From Nocardioides flavescens (GTDB lineage: Bacteria; Actinomycetota; Actinomycetes; Propionibacteriales; Nocardioidaceae): a stretch of 64,000 nucleotides of DNA. This document shows positions 8,964 through 18,100 of this stretch, in pieces. A program made the translations under genes and the position numbers. Each line of letters starts with the position of its first letter. Within the stretch, counting starts at the first letter, position 1. The stretch lies in NCBI RefSeq assembly GCF_009823805.1, contig NZ_WUEK01000005.1, positions 329,075 to 393,074 of the forward strand, written 5' to 3'. Under the pieces are notes generated by a model that was given only the letters and a program-made list of their open reading frames with translations, was not told the origin of the DNA and did no database searches.

Positions 8964-9625
8964 CCGAGGCCTCCGTGACGTTCTAGTGGTGGAGTCGAGG
9001 CCTCCCCGGGAAGAATCGATCGTCGGGTCGGCCCGACGGCTCGATCAGCCCGCCCGAGTGCGTCGTCGCACCAGCGAGGCATAACGCCGGACAGCCTGCC
9101 ACACCGCTCGATCTTCCTGCAGCGCACGGTGACGAGGTCGGCCACGCCGAACCGCGGCGTCAAGACAAACCGGCGCTTTACTCCGCGAGGCTGGCGGTGG
9201 GAGGTAGGACTGAGCGTAAGGCTCCGGAGCCTGTCCGGGCAGGGCGCCGAGATCGGTATCTGCATGCCAGGAGCAGCGGTTGTCTCCCGGCCTCTTCACA
9301 GGTCCCGGGCGCAGGCGTCTGACCCCCACGCACGTTGGGCGAGAAGTGCGAGTGGAGGGACATCCGTGGCCACGTTGAGAAGCGCCGCATGTGAGGACCA
9401 CATCCCCGAGCAATCGGGGAGGAGCGCCCGGATCTGTTCAGCGCGGCTTCCGAGCCGAGCGTCTCGATGAGAGCCATGTCGGGAGATACCGCCAACCTGC
9501 TGTTGTCCGAGGGGACGGACTCGTGCCGAGCGACCTCGATCGAAGGCCGCCCGAGGCCCACTCCCGCCATTCTGGAAATGCCAGGGGTAGGGTCCCGTGT
9601 TCGGTCCGGTCGCTAGCCTCCAGGG
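8964..9625. other. 660-bp gap with no recognisable gene
   Basis: Overlapping short frames of 100 to 130 codons exist on both strands (for example minus-strand frames around 9045-9413 and 9178-9570), but none starts with a ribosome site or shows a known motif. The base composition and lack of a long frame would suit decayed coding sequence at the end of the polysaccharide locus. This cannot be proven from the sequence alone. Confidence 0.4.
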
Positions 9626-10630
9626 GTGAGCGGCGTGAGCACCCACCACTGGCGGGACTGGTCGCTCGAGGAGCTCGTCGAGGTGAAGGGCGAGCGGGTC
9701 GTGAGCCTGGTCGTGCCGGCCCGCAACGAGGCCGCGACCGTCGGTGACGTCGTCAGCCGCGTGCGGAGCGCGCTGGTCGACACGGTCGCGCTGCTCGACG
9801 AGATCGTGGTCATCGACTCCGACTCCACCGACGCGACGTACGACGTCGCCACCGACGCGGGCGCGGTGGTGCACCGCGCCGCCGAGATCCGGCCCGACCT
9901 CGGGACCGTGCCCGGCAAGGGCGAGGCGATGTGGAAGGCGCAGTTCGTCACGCGCGGCGAGCTGCTCGTCTTCATGGACGCCGACCTGCTCGACTGGGAC
10001 ACCCACTTCGTGCCGGGACTGCTCGGCCCCCTGCTGACCCGGCCCGAGGTGCAGCTGGTCAAGGGGTTCTACGAGCGCCCACTGGGCAGCGGGTCGAGCG
10101 CGGTGCCGTTCGAGGGCGGGCGGGTGACCGAGCTGGTCGCGCGGCCGCTGATCCGGCTGCTGTTCCCCGACCTGGCCGGGCTGCACCAGCCGCTCGCGGG
10201 CGAGTGGGCCGTACGGCGCTCGCTGTGGCAGACGCTGTCGGTGCCGACGTCGTACGCCGTGGAGCTGGCCTCGCTCGTCGACACCGTGCGGGCGCACGGG
10301 CTCGAGGCGATCGCGCAGGTCGACCTCGGCACCCGAGCGCACCGGCACCAGGCCCTGCGTGACCTGTCCGGGATGGCGGAGCAGATCATGGCGGCGGCGT
10401 TCGCGCGGGCGGGTGGTTTTGAGACAGGACTTCGTCCTTCCTCAACCACCGGGCCGACAGGACTTCGTCCTTCCTCAACCACCGGGGGCGAAAGTGGTTT
10501 CGAGACAGGACTTCGTCCTTCCTCAACCACCGACCAGGCGACCACCGACTCGCCCGAAGGGGTACTGCTCGACGAGCGGGGGGACCGTCCGCCGGCGGTG
10601 TCGGTGGGCACGGAGGAGGAGAAGGCGTGA
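9626..10630 (+). CDS. gpgS: Glucosyl-3-phosphoglycerate synthase (GT81) with repeat-derived insert
   Basis: A 334-residue retaining glycosyltransferase that joins glucose from UDP- or ADP-glucose to 3-phosphoglycerate, the first step toward glucosylglycerate and methylglucose polysaccharides. Family signs are VVSLVVPARNEAATVGDVV, EIVVIDSDSTDATYD, PGKGEAMWKAQ and the metal-binding FMDADLLDWD. The last ~70 residues are unusual: three copies of a dispersed palindromic repeat (10413-10530) are read through as GFETGLRPSSTT-type peptides. They sit after the family's normal end region, so activity is probably preserved. A GTG at 9635 with AGGGG at 9622 is an alternative start. It overlaps the folP2-like gene by 4 bp, the same pairing seen in mycobacteria. 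Confidence 0.88.
   Translation: MSGVSTHHWRDWSLEELVEVKGERVVSLVVPARNEAATVGDVVSRVRSALVDTVALLDEIVVIDSDSTDATYDVATDAGAVVHRAAEIRPDLGTVPGKGEAMWKAQFVTRGELLVFMDADLLDWDTHFVPGLLGPLLTRPEVQLVKGFYERPLGSGSSAVPFEGGRVTELVARPLIRLLFPDLAGLHQPLAGEWAVRRSLWQTLSVPTSYAVELASLVDTVRAHGLEAIAQVDLGTRAHRHQALRDLSGMAEQIMAAAFARAGGFETGLRPSSTTGPTGLRPSSTTGGESGFETGLRPSSTTDQATTDSPEGVLLDERGDRPPAVSVGTEEEKA
10413..10530 (+). repeat. Three copies of repeat family 1 inside gpgS
   Basis: Full copies occupy 10413-10449 and 10494-10530, with a 5'-truncated copy at 10456-10482. Each ends in CTTCCTCAACCAC; the full ones begin GTGGTTTTGAGAC or GTGGTTTCGAGAC. The core GGACTTCGTCC is palindromic and the outer GTGGTT/AACCAC arms pair, so each full copy can fold into a hairpin. 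All are read in the same frame. Confidence 0.9.
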
Positions 10631-11490
10631 CGTTGCGGCTGCGGACGCACGAGTTCGCGGACGAGGCGACGCTGATGATGGCGATCGTCAACCGCACCCC
10701 CGACTCGTTCTACGACAAGGGCGCGACCTGGGCCGAGGACAAGGCCTTCGAGCGGGTGGCGCTGGTCGCCGGGCAGGGTGCGGAGATCGTCGACATCGGA
10801 GGCATCAAGGCTGCGCCGGGCGTCGAGATCGACGCCGCCGAGGAGAAGTCGCGGGTCGTCGACTTCGTGGCGCGGGTGCGTGAGGCGTTCCCGCAGCTGG
10901 TGATCTCGGTCGACACCTGGCGCGCGGAGGTCGGTGACGCGGTCTGCGCGGCCGGCGCAGACGTGCTCAACGACGCGTGGGGCGGGGCCGACCCCGAGCT
11001 GGTCGACGTCGCCGCCGCCCACGGTGCCGGGATCATCTGCACGCACACCGGCGGGGCCACCCCGCGCACGCGTCCCTACCGCGTCGAGTACGACGACGTC
11101 GTGCGCTCCGCGATCGACGACACGGTGGCCTACGCCGAGCGAGCGCTGGCGGCCGGCGTGCCCCGCGAAGGCATCGTGATCGACCCGGCCCACGACTTCG
11201 GCAAGAACACCTTCCACTCCCTCGAGCTCACCCGCCGCCTCGGCGAGATGGTCGAGACGGGCTGGCCGGTGCTGGTGTCGCTGTCGAACAAGGACTTCGT
11301 CGGGGAGTCGCTCGACCTGCCGGTGGGGGAGCGGCTGGTCGGCACGCTCGCCGCCACCTCGGTCGCCGCGCTCGCCGGCGCCCGGATCTACCGCGTACAC
11401 GAGGTCGTCGAGACCCGGCTGACCGTCGACATGGTCAACGTCATCGCGGGGCGGCTGCTGCCGAAGCGCGCGATCAGAGGGTTGCAATGA
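10627..11490 (+). CDS. folP2: Dihydropteroate synthase family protein, FolP2 type
   Basis: A 287-residue TIM-barrel of the DHPS family. The first signature reads MAIVNRTPDSFYDKGATW, and later segments include ISVDTWRAEVGDAVCAAGADVLNDAWGG, CTHTGGATPRTRP, IDPAHDFGKNTFHSLEL and LVSLSNKDFVGE. This pattern is that of the mycobacterial FolP2 branch rather than classical FolP. FolP2 in Mycobacterium is reported to lack ordinary dihydropteroate synthase activity, so a folate role should not be assumed here. It overlaps gpgS by 4 bp upstream and the next gene by 4 bp downstream, which points to a function shared with glucosylglycerate metabolism. Confidence 0.85.
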   Translation: MTLRLRTHEFADEATLMMAIVNRTPDSFYDKGATWAEDKAFERVALVAGQGAEIVDIGGIKAAPGVEIDAAEEKSRVVDFVARVREAFPQLVISVDTWRAEVGDAVCAAGADVLNDAWGGADPELVDVAAAHGAGIICTHTGGATPRTRPYRVEYDDVVRSAIDDTVAYAERALAAGVPREGIVIDPAHDFGKNTFHSLELTRRLGEMVETGWPVLVSLSNKDFVGESLDLPVGERLVGTLAATSVAALAGARIYRVHEVVETRLTVDMVNVIAGRLLPKRAIRGLQ

Positions 11491-12041
11491 GTGCTGCAGT
11501 GAGCAGGGTCGTGCTCGTGCCAGGGACGCTCGCGCTCCTGCCGGAGTACGCCGGGCGCGAGGACCCCGTCGCCGAGCTGCGCGCCGCCGCGCTCGCCGCC
11601 GTCGCCTGGCTCGGGTCCGACGTGACCCTCGTCGGTGATGAGCAGGGGGCGCGGGTCGGGGCGTCGTTGCTCGAGGTGGTTTCGAGACAGGACTTCGTCC
11701 TTCCTCAACCACCGACGGTCTCGACGACGCTCGCCAGCGCTCGCTGCTCGACCAGCGGTGCCGGCGGTCCGGCGTACCTCGTCGTCGGCAACGGCTCGGC
11801 GAAGCGGACGGACAAGGCGCCGGGGGCCTTCGACGAGCGGGCGGAGGCGTTCGACGCGGGCCTGGGGGCCTCGCTGCGGGCGGGGTGGCCGGAGTTCGAC
11901 GCCCGGCTCGCCGAGGAGCTGTGGGCGAGCGTGGAGGGCATCGCGCGGCTGGGGTCGCTCGGCGACCTGGGTGAGGCGCAGGTCGACTACGACGACGCGC
12001 CCTACGGCGTGCAGTACTGGGTCATGGGGTGGGGAGCGTGA
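11487..12041 (+). CDS. Class III extradiol dioxygenase subunit B-like protein with repeat insert
   Basis: A 184-residue actinobacterial conserved protein beginning MSAAVSRVVLVPGTLALLPEYAG. The segments DVTLVGDEQGARVG and YLVVGNGSAKRTDKAPGAFDERA match the family usually named class III extradiol ring-cleavage dioxygenase subunit B-like; no reaction has been established for it. Between them, residues about 64-75 (VVSRQDFVLPQPP) are encoded by one copy of repeat family 1 (11676-11712), in a different reading frame from the copies in gpgS. The ATG overlaps the folP2-like stop. It is the third gene of a coupled operon. Confidence 0.75.
   Translation: MSAAVSRVVLVPGTLALLPEYAGREDPVAELRAAALAAVAWLGSDVTLVGDEQGARVGASLLEVVSRQDFVLPQPPTVSTTLASARCSTSGAGGPAYLVVGNGSAKRTDKAPGAFDERAEAFDAGLGASLRAGWPEFDARLAEELWASVEGIARLGSLGDLGEAQVDYDDAPYGVQYWVMGWGA
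11676..11712 (+). repeat. Repeat family 1 copy inside a coding sequence
   Basis: A 37-bp copy with arms GTGGTTTCGAGAC and CTCAACCAC and core GGACTTCGTCC. It is translated as part of the dioxygenase-like protein, in frame +2 relative to the gpgS copies. Confidence 0.9.
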
Positions 12042-12721
12042 GCGTGGAGTCGACGGACGTGCGGCAGCTGGACGACCTGGGTGACGAGGAGCTCGCCGCC
12101 CTCTACGCGCCTCCCGCCGACGCGGCGCCGTGGCTGCGGGTCAACATGATCAGCTCCCTCGACGGCGCTGCGACCGGCGCGGACGGGCGCAGCGGCGGGC
12201 TCAACAACGAGCCGGACCACCGCGTCTTCGCCGCGCTGCGGGCGCTCTGCGACGCGGTGGTGGTGGGGGCGGGTACGGCTCGCGACGAGGGCTACGCCGA
12301 CCTGTCGAAGCCGCTCGTGCTGGTCACCCGCCGGGCCTCGGTGCCCGAGGGGCTGCGCGGGGAGGAGCCGGGCCGGGTGCTGCTCGCGACCACGGCGGGG
12401 GCCGAGCACCTCGACGAGGCGCGGGAGCTGCTGGGGGCCGAGCACGTGCTGGTGGTCGGCGAGGACGAGGTCGACCTCCCGCGGCTCAAGCGCGAGCTGG
12501 GGGAGCGGGGCCTCGGCGACCTGCTCGCCGAGGGTGGTCCCTCTCTGCTGCGCGACCTGCTGGCGGCCGACGTCGTCGACGAGCTCGACCTGACCTGGGT
12601 GCCGCGCCTGCTGGCCGGCGACCACCCGCGGATCGCCGTCGGCGACCCGGTCGACCTCACGATGCGCTCGGCGCACCTGCTCGTGTCCGGGTCCACCCTG
12701 TTGGGGCGCTGGCTGCGCTGA
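12038..12721 (+). CDS. Pyrimidine reductase family protein (RibD C-terminal domain)
   Basis: A 227-residue dihydrofolate-reductase-like protein of the RibD_C family, which uses NADPH to reduce ribosylamino-pyrimidines in riboflavin synthesis or related pterins. The motif block LRVNMISSLDGAATGADGRS is the substrate/cofactor entry, followed by LCDAVVVGAGTARDEGY and the nucleotide-binding LAEGGPSLLRDLLAADVVDEL. The GTG start at 12038 overlaps the previous stop by 4 bp, so it is the last gene of the gpgS operon. Its 3' end overlaps the convergent kinase gene by 65 bp. The true substrate is uncertain; deaminase and other riboflavin genes are not nearby. Confidence 0.82.
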   Translation: MSVESTDVRQLDDLGDEELAALYAPPADAAPWLRVNMISSLDGAATGADGRSGGLNNEPDHRVFAALRALCDAVVVGAGTARDEGYADLSKPLVLVTRRASVPEGLRGEEPGRVLLATTAGAEHLDEARELLGAEHVLVVGEDEVDLPRLKRELGERGLGDLLAEGGPSLLRDLLAADVVDELDLTWVPRLLAGDHPRIAVGDPVDLTMRSAHLLVSGSTLLGRWLR

Positions 12722-14294
12722 ACGGCGAGGCGACCGGGGCGGTGGCGCTGCTGCCCTCGGGCGCGAGCGGCAGTGTGACCGCGAAGGCGTTGCGCGAGGC
12801 GTCGTAGCGGATCGTGCCGTCGTGGGCCTCGACGAGGTCGCGCACCACCGAGAGACCGAGGCCCGAGCCGCCGGTGGCGGTGCGCGGGCCCTGGGTGTAG
12901 CGCTCGAAGAGCCGCGGCACGAACTCCTCCGGCACACCCTCGCCCGCGTCGGCGACCTCGATGACGACACCGCCGCCCCCGGCGCTGTGCACCGGGGAGG
13001 CGCTGATGATGACGGGCTCGGCGCCGTGCTTCTGGGCGTTGCGCACGAGGTTGGCCAGCACCTGCTGCAGCCGCAGCGGGTCGGCGTACGCCGCGAGGTC
13101 GGGGCGGCACTCGACGCGGACCTCGAGGTCGGGGAAGCCGCTGGCGCACAGCGCGAGCTGCTCGCCGAGGTCGAGGTGCTCGGGGCTGACGACGAGGTCG
13201 CCGTGCTCGAGGGTCGCCGCGGCGAGGAGGTCCTCGGTGAGCAGCGTCAGCCGGCGGGTCAGCATGTGGGAGCGCTCGAGCATCCGCTGAGCGAGGGGAC
13301 TGTCGAGGCCGTCGTCGCCGAGGAGCTCGAGGTAGCCCTGGAGGCCGGCGAGCGGGGTGCGCAGGTCGTGGCTGACCACGGCGGTGAGGTGGTCGCGCAG
13401 CCGCTGGGCCTCGAGGAGCTCGGCGTTCTGCTCGGTGAGTCGGGCCGCCATGGCGACGGTGTCGGCGTGGAGCCGGCTGGCGTCGCGCAGCACGGCGGCG
13501 GCCACGAACGCCGAGGCGGCGAGCCCGAGCAGCTTGGTGGCGTAGGAGGTGACGGTCCAGCGCTCCTCGGCCAGCATCACCAGCCACACGTCGCCGGCGA
13601 AGGCGACCGCCGCGACGAGCGCCCACGCCTCGAGGCCGTTGCGGGTGCGGCGCTTCGCGACGCCCCAGACCGACGCGGCGACGAACCCGGCGTTGACGAC
13701 GAGCATCGTGGTGCCTGCCGCGGTGGTGAGGCGCCCGGAGGCCCCGACGACGGGGGGGAGCAGGTCGGGGGCGAGACCCACCAGGAGCCCGACGCCGGTG
13801 AAGGCCATCGCGACGGTGACCCACGCGAGGAGCGAGCGCACCACGCGGTCCGTGCGTGCGGCGCAGTGCTCCTCCAGCCCGGCGGGCCACGGGGCGAGCG
13901 CGGTGGCGATGAAGAGCGGCGGCATCACGTGCCGTGCGATCCAGAGCCACGCGAGGCTGTTGGGGTCGCCGGCGAAGAGTGGCTCGTCGCTCAGCAGGCC
14001 GGGGGTGGCGATGGCGATCTGCACGGCCATCCCCGCCGACCACAGGAACGCCCACGACAGGGGCAGCAGCCGGGGCGAGCCGCCGGCGCGGTACTGGCTG
14101 AGCAGCAGCGAGACGGTCAGCAGGTCGCAGACGAGGACGAGCGCGAGCCACAGGCCGGGGAAGCCCGGCACGGGCGGGAGGGCTTCGGCGCGCCAGGGCA
14201 GGGACAGGGCGATGGCCACCGGGATCGTTCCGGCGACCACCAGGGGCGCGCGACCCCTCCAGGACGCGTGCCCGACGTCCTCCAACGTCGTCAC
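12657..14294 (-). CDS. Sensor histidine kinase with MASE4-like membrane sensor
   Basis: About 545 residues from a GTG at 14294. Residues 15-270 hold eight or so membrane segments; the part from LVCDLLTVSLLLSQY to WLWIARHVMPPLFIATALAPW resembles the MASE4 sensor domain. A short linker leads to the HisKA domain with the phospho-acceptor His309 (VVSHDLRTPLAGLQGYLELL), then a HATPase domain with N box LANLVRNAQKHG, G1 VADAGEGVPEEF and G2 GGSGLGLSVV. No response regulator is adjacent, so it is an orphan kinase. Its end runs 65 bp into the convergent RibD-like gene. Confidence 0.85.
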   Translation of the reverse strand: MTTLEDVGHASWRGRAPLVVAGTIPVAIALSLPWRAEALPPVPGFPGLWLALVLVCDLLTVSLLLSQYRAGGSPRLLPLSWAFLWSAGMAVQIAIATPGLLSDEPLFAGDPNSLAWLWIARHVMPPLFIATALAPWPAGLEEHCAARTDRVVRSLLAWVTVAMAFTGVGLLVGLAPDLLPPVVGASGRLTTAAGTTMLVVNAGFVAASVWGVAKRRTRNGLEAWALVAAVAFAGDVWLVMLAEERWTVTSYATKLLGLAASAFVAAAVLRDASRLHADTVAMAARLTEQNAELLEAQRLRDHLTAVVSHDLRTPLAGLQGYLELLGDDGLDSPLAQRMLERSHMLTRRLTLLTEDLLAAATLEHGDLVVSPEHLDLGEQLALCASGFPDLEVRVECRPDLAAYADPLRLQQVLANLVRNAQKHGAEPVIISASPVHSAGGGGVVIEVADAGEGVPEEFVPRLFERYTQGPRTATGGSGLGLSVVRDLVEAHDGTIRYDASRNAFAVTLPLAPEGSSATAPVASPFSAASAPTGWTRTRAGAPSAS

Positions 14295-14380
14295 GTTCGT
14301 CAGTCTCGGGTAGTCGGGGTGGGTCCGCAGGGGGACTGGGGATCTGGTGCCGCACCGGCCACCGAAATAGCCCGAACGGG

Positions 14381-15175
14381 CTATCTGGAAACGTTCCCGT
14401 CCTGGGGCCACCCCTGTGGGTGTACGCCGGCCGCCCGGTCGATGGCCCGGTCGACGGCCCAGACGAGCTCTCCCGCGTGCGCCAGCGACGGGCCGTACCA
14501 CGTCAGCAGCCGCCCCTCGACGAGCGCGACGGGCAGGCCCTCGAACGCCTCGGGACCGTCGTCGGCGGTGAAGACGTAGGGCTCGTCGGGCAGCACGACG
14601 ACCTCGGCGCCGAGCTCCGCGAGCTGCTCGGGCTCGACCCGGGGGTAGCGGCCGTCGAGACCCGCGCCGGCCACGACGTTCTCCCAGCCAAGGCGGCGGG
14701 CCAGGTCGCTGGTGAACGTCGGCTCGCCGACGACCATCCACGGGTCGCGCCAGATCGCGATCGCGACCCGGTGCCGCACCGGCGGCAGCGGCCCGCACCA
14801 GAGCCGCTCGGCCTCGGCGAGCCAGGCCGGGCGCTCCCAGCCGAGCACGTCGTCGAGGAGGTGCTCGAAGGTCGCGACCGCCTCCGGCACCGTCTCGATC
14901 CGGGTGACCTCGACGCGCACCCCCGACTCGCGAAGCCGGCGCACGTCGAGCTCGCGGTTCTCCTCCTGGTTGGCGATCACCACGTCGGGGCGAAGGGCCC
15001 GGATCGCCGCGAGGTCGGGGTTCTTGGTGCCGCGCACGCGGGCCTCGAGGGTGGTGTCGAGGTCGGCCGGGTGGGTGCACCAGTCGGTGGCGCCCACGAC
15101 CGCGTCGCGGCGTACGGACGCCAGCGCCTCCGTGATGCTCGGGACCAGGCTGACGACGCGCTCGAGGGGCCTCAC
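14381..15175 (-). CDS. Cobalamin/metal-receptor-like protein (BtuF fold), cytoplasmic
   Basis: A 264-residue helical-backbone metal receptor. The opening VVSLVPSITEALASV, the PDLAAIRALRPDVVIANQEENR segment and the late AELGAEVVVLPDEPY are typical of BtuF/FecB-like periplasmic binding proteins. Unlike transporter receptors it has no signal peptide or lipobox, and no permease or ATPase gene is present. The GTG start overlaps the stop of icmF by 4 bp, and icmF needs adenosylcobalamin. A role in cobalamin handling for the mutase is an inference from this coupling. Confidence 0.75.
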   Translation of the reverse strand: MRPLERVVSLVPSITEALASVRRDAVVGATDWCTHPADLDTTLEARVRGTKNPDLAAIRALRPDVVIANQEENRELDVRRLRESGVRVEVTRIETVPEAVATFEHLLDDVLGWERPAWLAEAERLWCGPLPPVRHRVAIAIWRDPWMVVGEPTFTSDLARRLGWENVVAGAGLDGRYPRVEPEQLAELGAEVVVLPDEPYVFTADDGPEAFEGLPVALVEGRLLTWYGPSLAHAGELVWAVDRAIDRAAGVHPQGWPQDGNVSR

Positions 15176-18100
15176 ACGTTGCGACGGTAGGCGCCGCCGA
15201 CCTCGAAGAAGGCCTCGGTGACCTGGCCGAGGGTGCAGACGCGGGCGGCGTCCATGAGCACGGCGAAGACGTTCTCGCCCGAGGTGGCGGCCTCCTTGAG
15301 CCGCGCGAGGGCCGCCGTGGCCTCGTCCCGGTGCGCGCGCTGGAAGGCGTGGACGCGGTCGAGCTGCGAGCGCTTCTCGGCGTCGGTGCCGCGGGCCAGC
15401 TCGACGTGGTCGGGGGTGCCGTCGCCCTCCCCGTCCGGACGGCGGAAGGTGTTGACGCCGATGATGGGCAGCGAGCCGTCGTGCTTGCGGTGCTCGTAGA
15501 GCATCGACTCGTCCTGGATGCGCCCGCGCTGGTATCCGGTCTCCATCGCCCCGAGCACGCCGCCGCGCTCGTTGATCGCGTCGAACTCGCGCAGCACGGC
15601 CTCCTCGACGAGGTCAGTGAGCTCGTCGATGACGAACGACCCCTGGAGCGGGTTCTCGTTCATCGCCAGGCCCCACTCGCGGTTGATGATCAGCTGGATC
15701 GCCAGCGCGCGGCGTACGGACTCGGTCGACGGGGTCGTGACCGCCTCGTCGTAGGCGTTGGTGTGCAGGCTGTTGGCGTTGTCGTAGATCGCGATGAGGG
15801 CCTGCAGCGTGGTGCGGATGTCGTTGAAGTCCATCTCCTGCGCGTGCAGGGACCGCCCGCTCGTCTGGACGTGGTACTTCAGCTTCTGGCTGCGCTCGCT
15901 CGCGCCGTAGCGCTCCTTCATGGCGACCGCCCAGATCCGGCGGGCCACGCGGCCGATGACGGAGTACTCCGGGTCCATGCCGTTGGAGAAGAAGAACGAC
16001 AAGTTCGGCGCGAAGTCGTCGATGTCCATGCCGCGGGCGAGGTAGGACTCGACGTAGGTGAAGCCGTTGGCCAGGGTGAAGGCGAGCTGGCTGATGGGGT
16101 TGGCCCCCGCCTCGGCGATGTGGTAGCCGGAGATCGAGACGGAGTAGAAGTTGCGGATCCCCTTCTCGATGAACCACTCCTGGATGTCGCCCATGCAGCG
16201 CAGCGAGAACTCCGTGGAGAACAGGCAGGTGTTCTGGCCCTGGTCCTCCTTGAGGATGTCGGCCTGCACGGTGCCGCGCACCCGCTGCAGCGCCTCGTCG
16301 GGGTCGACGCCGCGCTCGCGCGCCTGGTCGATGACGGTGTTGAGGAAGAACGCCAGGACGGTCGGCGCCGGGCCGTTGATCGTCATGCTCACGCTGGTGG
16401 TCGGCGCCAGCAGGTCGAAGCCGTCGTAGAGGACCTTCATGTCGTCCAACGTCGCGACGCTCACCCCCGACGTGCCGACCTTGCCGTAGACGTCCGGACG
16501 CTCGTCGGGGTCGCGGCCGTAGAGGGTCACGGAGTCGAACGCCGTGCTCAGCCGCTTGGCGTCGGTGTCGGCGCTCAGCAGCTTGAAGCGTCGGTTGGTG
16601 CGCGCCGGGTCGCCCTCGCCGGCGAACATCCGCGCCGGGTCCTCGCCCTCGCGCTTGAGTGGGAAGACGCCGGCGGTGAAGGGGAAGTGCCCGGGCAGGT
16701 GCTCGCGGCGGAAGAAGCGCACGAGCTCGCCGTGGTCGGCGTACGTCGGGAGCGCGACGCGGGGCACGACCGTGCCGGAGAGCGACTCGCGGCCCGGGGT
16801 CTCGGCGACCTGCTGGCGCAGCGCGGGCCACGCCTCGAGCTGGTCGCGGGTCTCGCGGTCGAAGGTGTCCTGGGCCTTGGCGAGGAGGGCGGGCACGGCG
16901 CCCTGCTGGTCGCCGGGCAGCGCGGCGAGCTCGGCGCCGACGGCCTCGAGCCGCTGCACGCGCCGGGCCTGCTCGACGAGCTCCTCCGTGCGGGCGTGGT
17001 AGCCGCGGACGGTCTCGGTGATCTCGGCGAGGTAGCGCACCCGCTCGGCGGGCACGACCTGGCGGATGCGGCTCGAGTGCCGCACGTCGACGGCCGGCAG
17101 GGTGCCGGCCTCGAGCGGCAGTCCCTGCTCGGCCAGCAGCCCGCGCAGGTGCTGGTAGAGCGCGGTGACGCCGTCGTCGTGGAACGTCGCCGCGCTGGTG
17201 CCGAAGACCGGCATGTCCTCGGGTCGCTGGCCGAACGCCTCGCGGTTGCGCACGAGCTGGCGGCCGACGTCGCGCAGTGCGTCCTCCGCGCCGCGGCGCT
17301 CGAACTTGTTGATCGCGACGACGTCGGCGAAGTCGAGCATGTCGATCTTCTCGAGCTGGCTGGCCGCTCCGAACTCCGGCGTCATGACGTAGAGGCTGGT
17401 GTCGGCGTACGGCGTCACGGCGGCGTCGCCCTGCCCGATGCCGGGCGTCTCGATGACCACGAGGTCGAAGCCGGCCGCCTTCAGCACGGTGACGACGTCG
17501 CCGAGGTGGTCGGGCAGCTCGTGGGCGCCGCGGGTGGCGAGGCTGCGGAAGAAGACCCGGTCCCCGTCGAGGGAGTTCATCCGGATGCGGTCGCCGAGCA
17601 GGGCTCCGCCGCCGCGGCGGCGGGTGGGGTCGACGGCGACGACCGCGACGCGCAGCTTGTCCTGCTGGTCGACCCGCAGGCGGCGCACGAGCTCGTCGGT
17701 GAGGCTGGACTTGCCGGAGCCGCCGGTGCCGGTGATGCCGAGGACGGGCACGTGCCGCCGGCTCGCGGCGTCGCGCAGCGGGGCGAGGTCGAGGCGGCCG
17801 AGCTCGGCGCCGGTGATCGCGCGGGCGACCGCGACCCGGTCGCCGCTCACGACCGCGTCGGCGTCGACCGGGTGCTGCTCCCACAGGTCGACGTCGATGC
17901 TGCGCACGACGCTGTTGACCATGCCGGGCAGGCCGAGGCGCTGACCGTCCTCGGGGGAGAAGATCGTGACGCCCGAGGCGCGCAGGCGCTCGATCTCGTC
18001 GTGCACGATGACCCCGCCGCCACCACCGACGACCTGCACGTGGTCGGCGCCGCGGGCGCGCAGGCTCTCGACGAGGTACTCGAAGTACTCGATGTGGCCG

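Noticed and set aside
8964..9625. Possible small genes of 100-130 codons on either strand
   Set aside because: No ribosome sites, no recognisable motif and mutually overlapping frames; reported as a gap instead.
10627..11490. Classical folate-pathway dihydropteroate synthase (folP)
   Set aside because: The signature MAIVNRTPDSFYDKGATW and pairing with gpgS place it in the FolP2 branch; no other folate gene is nearby.
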